From: Synergistota bacterium
GTDB lineage: Bacteria > Synergistota > Synergistia > Synergistales > Synergistaceae
Reading direction: 5' to 3'
NCBI GenBank assembly: GCA_023450745.1
Contig: JAEXGR010000038.1
Coordinates: 1 to 54,030 of the forward strand
Length of the DNA: 54,030 bases
Each line of letters opens with the position of its first letter. The first letter of the stretch is position 1. Below, one piece after another: positions 8,508 to 17,279 of the stretch. Under the pieces are notes generated by a model. That model had not been told where the DNA came from. It saw only the letters and a program-made list of their open reading frames with translations, and did not search any database. A program made the position numbers and the translations under genes.

Positions 8508-9473
8508 ATGAAAAAGGTTCTTAAGTCTTTGATTCTTGTTATGGTACTTCTTACGGCGGTATGCTCGGCTCTTCCGGCGCTTGCCGCATCTTTCCCGACC
8601 AAGCCGGTCGTGGCGATAGTGCCGTTTTCCCCCGGTGGCGGGAATGATATTGTTGTTAGGCTTGTTGGAAAATACATAACACCTGCTTTGGGGCAGGCGC
8701 TTGTTGTGGAGAACAAACCTGGGGCGGGAGGGCAGATTGGCTGGACCTCTATAGCAAAAGCCCGCCCTGACGGATATACGGTTGGCGCGACAAGCCAGCC
8801 TTCCATGGTGCTTATAAAAGCTTTACGCAAGAATGTTCCATTTGAGTTGGATGATTTTAAATATATATGTAACTTTCAGATAGATCCGCTCATCTGGGTC
8901 GTTAACAAAGGAAGTAAATTTAAAAGCGCTAAAGATGTAGTTGATTTTGCTAAAAACAACCCGGGAAAACTTAACGTTGCGGGAGATGGTCCGCAGAGCA
9001 ACGTTCAGCTCCAGCATCTTATAAACGCTAAAGCGCTTGACATAAAAACGAATTTTGTTCCTTACAGCGGCTCGGGCCCTGCTCTTACCTCTCTAATGGG
9101 GAATCAGGTCGATTTAGCCCTGACTACGTTGAGCGCCGCGGTGTCGCATTTGGAATCAGGCCGCATTATTCCGCTAGTAATGTTTTATAACGAAAGAATT
9201 GGCGATATCGATATAAAAACGTCCAAGGAAGTTTTTGCTATTAATATTCCATCGGCTGGTACGGCAATGAGGGGTATTGCCGCGCCAAAGGATGTAAGGC
9301 CAGAAGAGATTGCCGTGCTTGAAAATGCGTTTAAAAAGGTGACCAAGGATCCAGAGTTTATCAAACAGGCAAAATCGCTTGGACTGGTGATCAAGTTTAT
9401 TGGGGCGGAAGAATCCGCGAAGCTTGTAGAAGAATCACAGAAAATTGTAGAAGAATACAAGTCATTCTTCTAA
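8508..9473 (+). CDS. tctC: Tripartite tricarboxylate transporter substrate-binding protein
   Basis: The 321-aa periplasmic receptor has a signal peptide (about residues 1-26, ending ALPALAA). It carries the TctC/Bug-family core: FPTKPVVAIVPFSPGGGNDIV, VENKPGAGG, ARPDGYTVG, and a late GIAAPKDVRPEEI segment. TctC proteins bind carboxylates and deliver them to the TctAB membrane pair. The gene has a strong AGAGGAGG ribosome binding site and begins 50 bases after the M29/NicX-like gene, so it may be co-transcribed with it. It is visibly AT-richer than the preceding gene. A hairpin follows the stop and probably sets higher receptor than permease output. Confidence 0.93.
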   Translation: MKKVLKSLILVMVLLTAVCSALPALAASFPTKPVVAIVPFSPGGGNDIVVRLVGKYITPALGQALVVENKPGAGGQIGWTSIAKARPDGYTVGATSQPSMVLIKALRKNVPFELDDFKYICNFQIDPLIWVVNKGSKFKSAKDVVDFAKNNPGKLNVAGDGPQSNVQLQHLINAKALDIKTNFVPYSGSGPALTSLMGNQVDLALTTLSAAVSHLESGRIIPLVMFYNERIGDIDIKTSKEVFAINIPSAGTAMRGIAAPKDVRPEEIAVLENAFKKVTKDPEFIKQAKSLGLVIKFIGAEESAKLVEESQKIVEEYKSFF

Positions 9474-9482
9474 CGGTTTTAT

Positions 9483-9528
9483 ATTATTTATCCTCCGCCT
9501 ATAACAGTTTAAGCGGAGGATAAATAAT
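9483..9528 (+). promoter_or_regulatory. Perfect 16-bp hairpin between tctC and tctB
   Basis: ATTATTTATCCTCCGC (9483-9498) pairs perfectly with GCGGAGGATAAATAAT (9513-9528) around a 14-base loop. It lacks a following T run, so it is more likely an mRNA 3'-end stabiliser or processing barrier that raises the level of the receptor message than a full terminator. The right arm also contains GGAGG, so it could mask an alternative ribosome binding site. Confidence 0.7.
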
Positions 9529-9543
9529 AGGGAGACGAAAGGG

Positions 9544-9993
9544 GTGCACATATTGTCTATGAACAAAGAACGTATATTTTCTATCGGCATATCAGTGTTG
9601 TCAGTATTGCTTATGATTCAAGCATTTAGATATCCGGTGGAATCATCACAGTTTCCACGGTTTCTATGTATACTAATGGTAGTCTTTTCGCTGATGATTT
9701 TGATTAGAACTCTAAAAGGTAAATGCGTGGGCTGCAACTCGAATACTGCTGGTTTCTCAGAGACGGCAAAATTTCCTGTGATAGTATTTTCTTCTGCCTT
9801 AGCATATGTTCTTGGAATCAGTTATATCGGTTATTTTGTCAGTACCGTGGCGTATATGTTTTCAATGATGTTCATTTTTGGAGAGAAGCGGATTTTTCCA
9901 ATGCTGATTGCGATAGCGGTTTTTCTGGGGGTTGTTTATGCACTGTTTGTGTCCTTCCTAGGCTTGAGACTTCCAGAAGGGCTTCTTTTTTAG
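9544..9993 (+). CDS. tctB: Tripartite tricarboxylate transporter small membrane subunit
   Basis: The 149-aa protein has four predicted membrane segments, at about residues 12-28, 40-56, 80-105 and 115-140. It has the usual TctB length and its place between tctC and tctA. The C-terminus reads FVSFLGLRLPEGLLF, close to the conserved TctB ending in 'LP.G.L'. TctB is the small partner of the TctA permease. Start choice is uncertain: GTG 9544 has GGGAGA at suitable distance, TTG 9553 has AAGGGG 8 bases upstream, and ATG 9559 is also in frame. Sequence similarity among TctB proteins is low, so the assignment rests mainly on topology and order. Confidence 0.85.
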   Translation: MHILSMNKERIFSIGISVLSVLLMIQAFRYPVESSQFPRFLCILMVVFSLMILIRTLKGKCVGCNSNTAGFSETAKFPVIVFSSALAYVLGISYIGYFVSTVAYMFSMMFIFGEKRIFPMLIAIAVFLGVVYALFVSFLGLRLPEGLLF

Positions 9994-10012
9994 GTTAGGA
10001 GGGGAATAAATA

Positions 10013-11512
10013 ATGGAAAATATTCTTTCCAATGTGTTTCAAGGGGCCTTAGCCTTAGCAGACCCTATGATTTTGTTGCTTATATTAGCGGGAACAGTGT
10101 TCGGCGTAATTATTGGTGCTTTGCCGGGGCTGACTAGTACGATGGGGGTAGCGTTACTTGTTCCTGTTACGTTTGGAATGAGCCCGGCTGCTGGATTGGC
10201 ACTGCTTGGTGCGATTTATTGCTCTTCGACATATGCCGGGGCAATAAGCGCAATACTTTTAAATATACCAGGAACTCCTGCTAACTGCTGTACCCTTCTT
10301 GACGGGTACCCGATGACGAAAAGAGGCGATTCCAGTCTTGCGATTGCCCTGGCTACATCCGCGTCAGCTGTAGGAGGCTTTATGAGCATTTTTGCACTTT
10401 TGTTTCTGGCGCCTCCATTGGCAGAGTTTGCTTTAAAATTTGGCGCCCAAGAATATTTTCTGCTCGCCATATTTGGTGTGAGTGTTATCGCTTCGCTTTC
10501 AGAAAGGAATATGTTAAAAGGCCTTTGGGCTGGTACTTTAGGCCTTTTTTTAAGCGTTATCGGGATGCACCCCATTACCGGCGAGATACGTTTTACAGCT
10601 GGTGTCGCAGAACTGTACAATGGGCTTTCGCTTGTAATTGCCCTCATTGGGTTATATTCAATCCCTGAAGTTATTGAATCGCTTAAATCAATGAGCGGTA
10701 AAATCACCCAAAGCAGCTCCGTCGGCAGCGGCGTTGTAAGAGAGATGCTTGATGTCTTTAAGTACAAGATGCTTTTAGTACGGGCCACAGTAATTGGAAT
10801 AATCGTAGGGATAATCCCTGGCGCAGGGAGCAGCATCGCCAGTTTTGTTGCTTATGATGATGCTAAACGGTCATCAAAAACACCTGAAGTTTTTGGGACC
10901 GGTTGCTCTGAAGGAGTAATTGCCTCGGAAACGTCAAACAACGCCGTTGTGGGAGGTTCGCTTGTACCTGCTCTCACCTTAGGTATACCCGGCAATGCCG
11001 TATCTGCGGTTCTTCTTGGAGGGCTTATGGTGCATGGGCTAAAGCCTGGACCTGCGCTTTTCACAGACAACTCTTTGATTGTATATACATTCATAATGAG
11101 CTTGTTTGTTTCGAACCTAGTATTTGTGCCAGTAGGTTTATTTATTGCTCGTTATTGTGTTAAGTTGATTGAAATCCCGGCCTCTATACTTAGCCCTCTG
11201 GTTATTGGCCTTGCGGTCATTGGTTCTTACGCTATAAATATGTCAACCGTTGAAGTGATGATAATGCTTGCTGTCGGGCTTATCGGGTTCTTGATGAAGT
11301 TTTTTGATGTTCCCAGAGAGCCTCTTGTTCTAGGGTTAGTTCTTGGTAGCATGGCAGAGGGAGAGCTGGCTAGGGCAATGTCCATAGTTCATGGAAGTTC
11401 GTTTGCGCTGCTGCAGAGTATGTTTACGAGCCCTCTTTCACTGGTAATAATATTCTGTACCTGCTTCTCTCTGTGGAAAGGAATAAAAAAACAATTTATA
11501 AAAGCTAAATAG
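10013..11512 (+). CDS. tctA: Tripartite tricarboxylate transporter permease
   Basis: The 499-aa permease has about 11-12 membrane segments and the TctA signatures GVIIGALPGLTSTMGVALL near the N-terminus, YAGAISAILLNIPGTPA, and GIIPGAGSSIASF in the second half. The last is the repeated PG-containing motif that forms the internal repeat of this family. It imports the ligand handed over by TctC using an ion gradient. It lies 19 bases after tctB and ends at a terminator, closing the operon. Codon and base composition are AT-richer than both flanking regions. Confidence 0.95.
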   Translation: MENILSNVFQGALALADPMILLLILAGTVFGVIIGALPGLTSTMGVALLVPVTFGMSPAAGLALLGAIYCSSTYAGAISAILLNIPGTPANCCTLLDGYPMTKRGDSSLAIALATSASAVGGFMSIFALLFLAPPLAEFALKFGAQEYFLLAIFGVSVIASLSERNMLKGLWAGTLGLFLSVIGMHPITGEIRFTAGVAELYNGLSLVIALIGLYSIPEVIESLKSMSGKITQSSSVGSGVVREMLDVFKYKMLLVRATVIGIIVGIIPGAGSSIASFVAYDDAKRSSKTPEVFGTGCSEGVIASETSNNAVVGGSLVPALTLGIPGNAVSAVLLGGLMVHGLKPGPALFTDNSLIVYTFIMSLFVSNLVFVPVGLFIARYCVKLIEIPASILSPLVIGLAVIGSYAINMSTVEVMIMLAVGLIGFLMKFFDVPREPLVLGLVLGSMAEGELARAMSIVHGSSFALLQSMFTSPLSLVIIFCTCFSLWKGIKKQFIKAK

Positions 11513-11513
11513 C

Positions 11514-11542
11514 AAACGCCGCGGGTTACCGCGGCGTTTTTT
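11514..11542. terminator. Terminator of the tct operon
   Basis: AAACGCCGCGG pairs with CCGCGGCGTTT around a 4-5 base loop and runs into six T. It starts 2 bases after the tctA stop and directly abuts the stop of the convergent minus-strand gene, so it may serve both. Confidence 0.9.
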
Positions 11543-12061
11543 CTACTGGCGTTCTTTATTTTGGGCGGCGGTCATCTCCGCGAGCTTTACGGCGAAACGC
11601 CGGTCGTCTGCTTCCGTGCGTTTTGCGGGGCCCTTTGTCCGTCCGCCGGCGCGGCGATATTTTGCCTTCAGCTCGCGTTCCTCGAGGCTGGCGTCCATGC
11701 GTTCTTCAAGATATTCAAAGCCGGTGGGGGACAGCGCCCGCGCTCCTTTTGCGAGCGCCATCGCGGCGAGGCCGATGTCCTGTGTTACGACTACGTCGCC
11801 GGCGCGCGTGAGGTTGATTATTTTCAGGTCCGCCTCCTGCGGGTCGCCGCCCACGGTGATGTGATGCTCCGAGGCGATCTCGTGGTTGAAGTTCGCGACG
11901 GTCGTCAGCTCCGCGCCCGCCTGGCGCGCGAGCCGCGCGGCGGCCTCGAACGCGCCGCGCGGGCAGGCGTCGGCGTCGATTATTATCCGCACCGCGCCCC
12001 GGGCCTGATTACGCAAAGCAAACGGCCATAAAGCCGTCTCGCTCTCTCTTTCAGCTCTCAC
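11543..12061 (-). CDS. UPF0178 (YaiI/YqxD) family protein
   Basis: The 172-aa protein contains the UPF0178 pattern: an initial IIIDADACP, a VANFNHEIAS segment, the PQEADLKIINLTRAGDVVVTQDIGLAAMAL block, and a C-terminal TKGPAKRTEADDRRFA. The fold is PIN-like and its biochemical role is not established. Most family members begin close to the IIIDAD motif, so GTG 11992 is possible. GTG 12061 was chosen because AAGGGG sits 6 bases upstream, overlapping the end of the preceding gene. It is translationally coupled to the small helix-turn-helix gene upstream. Confidence 0.85.
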   Translation of the reverse strand: MRAERESETALWPFALRNQARGAVRIIIDADACPRGAFEAAARLARQAGAELTTVANFNHEIASEHHITVGGDPQEADLKIINLTRAGDVVVTQDIGLAAMALAKGARALSPTGFEYLEERMDASLEERELKAKYRRAGGRTKGPAKRTEADDRRFAVKLAEMTAAQNKERQ

Positions 12062-12064
12062 TCA

Positions 12065-12433
12065 TTACCCCTTCATACAGCCGCAGATTTCCGTGTTGCC
12101 GCCGGCCGCCGGCTCGGCTTTGATTTCCGTGATTTTTATTTTCCCTTCTCTGTGCAGCGTGAGCGCGAGGGAGATGACGGTCGCGGGCGTGACGCCGATG
12201 TTCTGCGCCAGCTCGTCGGGGTAGAGGGCCCCTTCTTTTTCGACCGCGCTTATCAGCGTGTCGCCGAGGCAGTCCACCCACTGGGAAAAGAGCTGCTGCA
12301 TCTCCGGGGTGTTCGCGGACGCGAGCTGGCTCACCCTGACAACCGAGTCGAAGATGCGCGCCGAAACGAGTTCGAGGGACCTTACAAGCTGTTTCATATC
12401 CTGGTCTTCAAGATTTTTTATATCGAGATTCAT
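12065..12433 (-). CDS. Small protein with possible winged-helix motif
   Basis: The 122-aa product is not a family I recognise. Residues 70-105 (YPDELAQNIGVTPATVISLALTL, then REGKIKITEI) look like a helix-turn-helix with a short wing, suggesting DNA binding. The N-terminal half is helical and acidic. The C-terminus has closely spaced Cys residues in ICGCMKG. It begins after a GGAGG ribosome binding site, is divergent from the YfcE-type gene, and is immediately followed by the UPF0178 gene, whose start lies 4 bases from its stop. Function unknown; regulator is an inference. Confidence 0.7.
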   Translation of the reverse strand: MNLDIKNLEDQDMKQLVRSLELVSARIFDSVVRVSQLASANTPEMQQLFSQWVDCLGDTLISAVEKEGALYPDELAQNIGVTPATVISLALTLHREGKIKITEIKAEPAAGGNTEICGCMKG

Positions 12434-12519
12434 AGAAATTGCCTCCTTGACAGTATGTCTTTCATGCCGCTGTGAATTATAATATAAATCAGCGCTTTGA
12501 GAGAAGGGATGGATTTTTT

Positions 12520-13092
12520 ATGTCCGCTGTCACGATAGATGATAAAAAAATAGGAGTCCTCTCCGACACGCACGGAAGTTTCCCCGCGTGGAAAAAGGCT
12601 CTTTCGCTGTTCGGCCCCGAGGTGAAGACGGTGCTGCACGCGGGCGACGTGCTTTACCACGGCCCGCGCAACAGCATTCCCGGAGGCTACACCCCCGCGG
12701 ATTTGCTGGAGGCGATCAACGGTTTTCAGCGGGAGGGCGGGCGCGTGCTGATCGCCGAAGGCAACTGCGACGCCGCCGTAGACCGCATGGTGCTCGAACC
12801 GCGGGTGGAGAAGTACGTCTCGCTCGTATGGCGCGGCAAGAAGGTTCTGATGATGCACGGAGACAACTTCCCGCTGCTGCGCGAGATGGCGCTCTGCAAC
12901 AAGGCGGATCTTGCGATATCCGGCCACACGCATGTCGGTTCGCTCGTGCGCGAGAGCGGCGTGATTTTTCTCAATCCGGGCTCCACGACGATACCCAAGG
13001 GCAGGGACCCGGAGAGCGCCGCGCTGCTTGACGACGAGGGCATCAGGATCATGACCCTTGACGGAGGGGAGCTTCACTTTGAAAAATGGTAA
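12520..13092 (+). CDS. YfcE/MJ0936-family metallophosphoesterase
   Basis: The 190-aa protein shows the calcineurin-like metal-binding motifs in order: SDTHG, HAGDV, EGNCD, MMHGD and SGHTH. These are the five blocks that hold two divalent metals in phosphodiesterases such as YfcE. The natural substrate is uncertain; such enzymes hydrolyse bis-p-nitrophenyl phosphate in vitro. ATG 12520 was chosen because AGAAGGGAT lies upstream at good distance; an in-frame ATG at 12472 lacks a site. A TATAAT at 12478-12483 may be its -10. It is the first gene of a tightly packed plus-strand run; in Bacillus a similar gene (ysnB) adjoins gerM-rph-ysnA, whose relatives lie further along this run. Confidence 0.88.
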   Translation: MSAVTIDDKKIGVLSDTHGSFPAWKKALSLFGPEVKTVLHAGDVLYHGPRNSIPGGYTPADLLEAINGFQREGGRVLIAEGNCDAAVDRMVLEPRVEKYVSLVWRGKKVLMMHGDNFPLLREMALCNKADLAISGHTHVGSLVRESGVIFLNPGSTTIPKGRDPESAALLDDEGIRIMTLDGGELHFEKW

Positions 13093-13900
13093 AGGCGGAA
13101 CGCACCCCGTATTCAGGCCGCGACGGTTCTGGCCCTCGGTGCTCTGGCTCGCCTTTCTCGCGGCGGGCTCCGCTTTCAGCTGCGTCTTTGACATCTTTGC
13201 CTTTTTTACGGCGGTGTTGGTGGCCTCCTTTATCGGCCTGAACGAATTCGGACGCTGGCCGTATAAGACGAATCTTGTGATCTGCGCCGGAACCGCGGTG
13301 GCGGTCGCGGTGGCGGGAATATTTTCCTGGACGGATATCGCCTCGCTTTTTGTACTGTTTTTCGCGGTGAGCGCCTATCTGCTCTATTTCAGAGACCGCA
13401 TGAGCCGCCTCATCCCCGCGCTCGAGGGGTTTGCCGCCTCGCTTGCGAAGGCGCCCGATTTTGACGCGATAATTGAAAACGCCTGGCGCGGCATGCAGGA
13501 GATGGCTCCCGACGCCGCCGTTTTCATCATCCTTGCCGACATCGAGGGCTGCCTCTATGTTCCCGACCATTTCGGCCAGCCGGGCCGCGTTCTGAAACGA
13601 AACGGCGGCGCACACTGGAAGGTCTTTGCCTCGGGGCGCCCGCTGAATGTCGCGCGGGTGTCTACGGGGCGCGACCAGCCGCTGGACCGCGACGCGCTCT
13701 CGCTGATCTCCGTGCCGATCACGGCGCGCGCCGAAAAGCTCGGAGTGCTGCAGCTGGAGGCCGGCACCGCCGGAGCGTTCGGCGAAGAGGACGTGGCGAA
13801 GCTTTCGCTCGCGGCGATGATAATCGGCCATGAGCTCTATATGTTCGAGGCCTCCGACGCTGCTGCCGGCGAGGAGGGCGGCTCCGATGATCCTGATTGA
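13079..13900 (+). CDS. Membrane-anchored GAF-domain protein
   Basis: The 273-aa product has three or four N-terminal membrane helices (about residues 20-105), then a cytoplasmic GAF-like domain (about 120-255). The GAF part is indicated by FDAIIENAWRGMQEMAPDAAVFIIL, a variable loop, and SVPITARAEKLGVLQLEA leading to DVAKLSLAAMIIGHEL. GAF domains bind small ligands or serve as dimer modules; no output domain is attached. TTG 13079 was chosen since GGAGGGG lies 8 bases upstream, which makes the gene overlap the previous stop by 14 bases. Its 3' end overlaps the PHP gene. The coupling suggests shared regulation, but the partner is not known. Confidence 0.7.
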   Translation: MKNGKGGTHPVFRPRRFWPSVLWLAFLAAGSAFSCVFDIFAFFTAVLVASFIGLNEFGRWPYKTNLVICAGTAVAVAVAGIFSWTDIASLFVLFFAVSAYLLYFRDRMSRLIPALEGFAASLAKAPDFDAIIENAWRGMQEMAPDAAVFIILADIEGCLYVPDHFGQPGRVLKRNGGAHWKVFASGRPLNVARVSTGRDQPLDRDALSLISVPITARAEKLGVLQLEAGTAGAFGEEDVAKLSLAAMIIGHELYMFEASDAAAGEEGGSDDPD

Positions 13901-14711
13901 TATGCACGTGCACAGCCGTTATTCCGACGGCACCTTCACCCCCGGGCAGATCGCGCAGGCGGCGCGCAGGCGCGGGCTTTCGCTGCTGGCGCTTACGGAT
14001 CATGACACGACCGCCGGGCTTATCCCGTTCATGAGATCCTGCGCGAGGGAGGGAATCAAGGGGCTCTGCGGCATCGAGCTCTCGGCGGAGGCTCCCTTCA
14101 CGCTTCACATCCTGGGCTACCGGATATCGCCGGGAGCCGGAGAGCTGGAGGCGCGGCTGGATTATATCCGTGGGCGGCGCGACGCGCGCAACCTTCTGAT
14201 ATGCGAAAAGCTGCGGGGGCTCGGCGTCGACGTCTCCATCGAAGAGGCGCGGGAGATATCCGGCGGCGAGGTGGTCGCCCGCCCGCATATCGCGCGGCTC
14301 CTGATCAACAAAGGCTACGCGGGCAGCACCGCGGAGGCCTTCACAAAATACCTCGGCCGGGGAGCCGCCGCCTATGTCGCGCGCGAACGGCTTTCCGCGG
14401 AAGAGTGCATCTCGCTCATCCGCGGCGCGGGCGGCGTGGCGGTGCTCGCGCACCCCTTCCAGTGCCGGCTTGACGACGAAGGGCTGGAAGCGCTCCTTTT
14501 CAGGCTCAAGGAGGCCGGACTGTGGGGGATAGAGGCCGTCTATGGCGCCAACTCGCCGGAGACGACCTATCGCCACCTGAAAATTGCGGGGAAGTTCGGC
14601 CTCTTCACGACGGCGGGGTCGGATTTTCACGGCGGCAACAGCCCGGGAGTCGAGCTTGGCATACCGGTGAGCGACGACATATTGCCCTGGGCCAGATTGG
14701 GAATAAGATAG
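13887..14711 (+). CDS. PHP-domain phosphatase (nucleoside 3',5'-bisphosphate phosphatase-like)
   Basis: The 274-aa protein starts with the PHP metal-binding motif DMHVHSRYSDGT and continues with ALTDHDT, GIELSAE, the AHPFQ block and a final GSDFHGGN. Together these provide the His/Asp ligands of the trinuclear metal site. The arrangement matches the family of E. coli RnmAM and Chromobacterium 3',5'-nucleoside bisphosphate phosphatase, which act on pAp or as 5'-3' exonuclease on short RNA; which activity applies here is not visible. ATG 13887 is preceded by GGAGGGCGG and overlaps the GAF gene by 14 bases, so translation is coupled. Confidence 0.88.
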   Translation: MILIDMHVHSRYSDGTFTPGQIAQAARRRGLSLLALTDHDTTAGLIPFMRSCAREGIKGLCGIELSAEAPFTLHILGYRISPGAGELEARLDYIRGRRDARNLLICEKLRGLGVDVSIEEAREISGGEVVARPHIARLLINKGYAGSTAEAFTKYLGRGAAAYVARERLSAEECISLIRGAGGVAVLAHPFQCRLDDEGLEALLFRLKEAGLWGIEAVYGANSPETTYRHLKIAGKFGLFTTAGSDFHGGNSPGVELGIPVSDDILPWARLGIR

Positions 14712-14880
14712 GCGAACCGCCGGTTTTATACTACACTGATAGCCGCCGCCTTTCGGCGGCGAAAGCCGGGGGATTCACCGCCGGAGTTTTCGCGTTTTTT
14801 GACCGTTGGCCGCGCCCCGCGTTTGCTGGGCGCAAATACATAAACTGAGACAAATACAAACAGGAGGACGAAGAATAGAT

Positions 14881-15921
14881 ATGTATCATAAAATAATGGA
14901 TTTTAGAAGCGACACCGTTACCAAGCCGTCGGCGGAGATGCGCCGGGTCATCGCGGCCGCCGAGGTGGGAGACGACATATACGAGGACGACCCCTCCTCA
15001 AACGCGCTCTGCAAATACGCGGCGGAGATAACGGGAAAAGAGGCGGCCATCTTTGCCTGCTCGGGAACGATGGGCAACCTGCTCGCCTTTACGACGGCAG
15101 GCCGCCACGGCGAAAGCCTGCTCGCCGGCAAGCGTTCTCATGTGTGGTGCGCCGAGGTCGGCGGCTTTTCCGCCGTCGCGGGGCTCTGCCCATATCCGCT
15201 GAACGACGACGAGGGAATCCCCGCGCCCGCGGAACTCGCCGGAGCGAGCAGGGCGGACGGCGACATCCACCATCCCGAGACGACGATACTGGCGCTTGAG
15301 AACACCCACAACTACACGGGCGGTGTCGCCGTGCCGCCGGAACGTTTCGCCCTTACCGCGCGCGAAGGCCGGCGTCTCGGCTTCCACGTCCACCTTGACG
15401 GGGCGCGCGTCTTCAACGCGGCGGTCCGCCATGGCGTGGCGGTGCGGGCATACGCCGACGAGGTCGATTCGGTGCAGTTCTGCCTCTCCAAGGGACTTGG
15501 CGCGCCGCTTGGTTCGATGCTCTGCGGCTCGCGCGAATTCATCGAGGGCGCGAAAAAATGGCGCAAACGCCTCGGCGGGGCGCAGCGTCAGGTGGGGATC
15601 GCGGCGGCGGCGGGGCTCTACGCGCTGAAAAACAACGTCGCGCGCCTCGCTGAGGACCACGCCAACGCCGCGCTGCTCGCCGACCTGCTGAAAAGGGGCG
15701 GCGTCGATGTGGAAGAGGTGCCGAATATGACGAACATGGTCTTTTTCCCTCTCAAAGAGGGACAGATCGGCGATCTGGAATTTGAGGCGCGCTGCCTGGA
15801 AAAGGGACTGCTCGCGCATATGATCTCGCCGCGCCGCGCGCGGTTCGTCACGCACCTCGACGTTGACCGTGAGGATGTGGAGCGCGCCGCCGCGATCATT
15901 CTGGAGGTAATTTCGGCGTGA
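14881..15921 (+). CDS. ltaE: Low-specificity L-threonine aldolase
   Basis: The 346-aa fold-type I PLP enzyme splits L-threonine or allo-threonine into glycine and acetaldehyde. Diagnostic segments are DFRSDTVTKPS at the N-terminus, VGDDIYEDDPSSN, ACSGTMGN (phosphate cup), ALENTHNYTGG, HLDGARVFNAAV (Asp contacting the pyridine) and CLSKGLGAPLGS containing the Schiff-base Lys. ATG 14881 follows AGGAGGA. The stop overlaps the start of the PmbA gene by 4 bases. The 170 bases before it hold a GCCGCC..GGCGGC hairpin at 14742-14760 but no clear promoter. Confidence 0.92.
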   Translation: MYHKIMDFRSDTVTKPSAEMRRVIAAAEVGDDIYEDDPSSNALCKYAAEITGKEAAIFACSGTMGNLLAFTTAGRHGESLLAGKRSHVWCAEVGGFSAVAGLCPYPLNDDEGIPAPAELAGASRADGDIHHPETTILALENTHNYTGGVAVPPERFALTAREGRRLGFHVHLDGARVFNAAVRHGVAVRAYADEVDSVQFCLSKGLGAPLGSMLCGSREFIEGAKKWRKRLGGAQRQVGIAAAAGLYALKNNVARLAEDHANAALLADLLKRGGVDVEEVPNMTNMVFFPLKEGQIGDLEFEARCLEKGLLAHMISPRRARFVTHLDVDREDVERAAAIILEVISA

Positions 15922-17279
15922 TAAAGTTTCTTCCGCATGGCGAAGTAGAGGCGCTTGCCGCCCACGCGCTTGATCTGGCGGTAAAAAAGGGTGCGTGGGG
16001 CGCCGACGTCCTCTACAGCGAGGGCTGCGGCAGCGGGCTGACGCTCAAAGACGGCGAGACGGAAGAATGCACCTCCGGCTCTTCGTCGGGGATTGGCGTC
16101 AGGACGATCATGTCGGACGGCCGGCAGGGGATAGCGTACGGCAGCCGGCTCGACCGGGCCTCCGTCGATTCGCTTGTCGAGTGGAGCCTGCACAACGCGC
16201 TGGCCTCGGAGCCGGAGGATGGCATTACCCTCTACGACGGGCCGCTCGTGCGCTGCGGCGAGCTTGAGGCGGAAGACGGGCGGATACGTGAGCTCACCGC
16301 CGCGGACCGGATGAAGTTCTGCCTTGAGATGACGGCGGAGGCCCGGTCGCTCGACAGCCGCGTAGTCTCCGTGCGCTCCGCCTCGTGGCGCGACGGCTGG
16401 GGCGCCTCCTTCTTCGCGACGACGAAGGGGCTCTCCGGCTGGGAGGAGGGCTCGAGCGCGAACTGCGGAGTTCTGGTGCTCGCCCAGACCGGCGAATTCA
16501 CCGAGATGGGCGGCTACGGCATGGAGGCCCTGCGCCTTGACGAGCTGGACATCTTGAAGAGCGCGCGCACAGCGGTGGAACAGACCGTCGCGTCGCTCGG
16601 CGGCCGGCAGCTAGACACCGGGAGCTATACCATCATGATAGAGCCGGAGACGGCGGCCTCGCTCGTCGATGTGATAGGCGGCCTCTTCTGCGCCTCCGAC
16701 GTGCATCGCGGGCGTTCGATGATGAAGGGCCGCCTCGGAGAGCTTGTCGCCTCCCCCTGCGTGAACCTGACCGATAACGGGCGCATCCCCTGGAAGCCCG
16801 GCAGTTCGTCGTGGGACTCCGAGGGCGTCCCGACGGGGCGCACCGAGCTGATAAAAAACGGCGCGGCGAACGCCTTCCTCTATAACATGCAGTACGCCAT
16901 CAAGGACGGCGTCCGCTCTACGGGCAACTGCTCGCGCGGCATGTCCTCGCTGCCCGACGTGGGGACGACGAACCTCATCCTCGAAGCCGGCGCGGAGAGC
17001 CCGGAGGCGCTGCGGTCGCGCATAAAAAACGGCATGTACGTGACGGAATTCATGGGGCTGCACACCATTGACCCGATCAGCGGCGATTTCTCGATCGGCG
17101 CCAAAGGACGCCGTATAGAGAACGGCGAGCTTACGACGCCGGTGAGCGGCGTCACGATGGCCTCAAATCTGTTAGAATTTATGAAAAATATCTCGGCTGC
17201 GGCCTCCGACCTGAAATTTTCGGGCTCGACGGCGGCGCCTACGTTGGTGGTTGAAAATGTTGTCATTGCGGGTAAATAA
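15918..17279 (+). CDS. pmbA: PmbA/TldE-like subunit of the TldD/TldE protease
   Basis: The 453-aa protein matches the TldD/PmbA family: KDGETEECTSGSSSGIGVRTI in the N-terminal domain, and C-terminal blocks with GRSMMKGRLGE, LTDNGRIPW, SEGVPTGRTELIKNGA and SIGAKGRRIENGEL. It lacks the HExxxD metal motif of TldD, so by family knowledge it is the non-catalytic TldE/PmbA half. That half works with a TldD partner to degrade unfolded peptides or mature modified peptides. No tldD is in this window. It begins with GTG overlapping the ltaE stop, and its last 23 bases overlap the amidase gene. Confidence 0.88.
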   Translation: MIKFLPHGEVEALAAHALDLAVKKGAWGADVLYSEGCGSGLTLKDGETEECTSGSSSGIGVRTIMSDGRQGIAYGSRLDRASVDSLVEWSLHNALASEPEDGITLYDGPLVRCGELEAEDGRIRELTAADRMKFCLEMTAEARSLDSRVVSVRSASWRDGWGASFFATTKGLSGWEEGSSANCGVLVLAQTGEFTEMGGYGMEALRLDELDILKSARTAVEQTVASLGGRQLDTGSYTIMIEPETAASLVDVIGGLFCASDVHRGRSMMKGRLGELVASPCVNLTDNGRIPWKPGSSSWDSEGVPTGRTELIKNGAANAFLYNMQYAIKDGVRSTGNCSRGMSSLPDVGTTNLILEAGAESPEALRSRIKNGMYVTEFMGLHTIDPISGDFSIGAKGRRIENGELTTPVSGVTMASNLLEFMKNISAAASDLKFSGSTAAPTLVVENVVIAGK

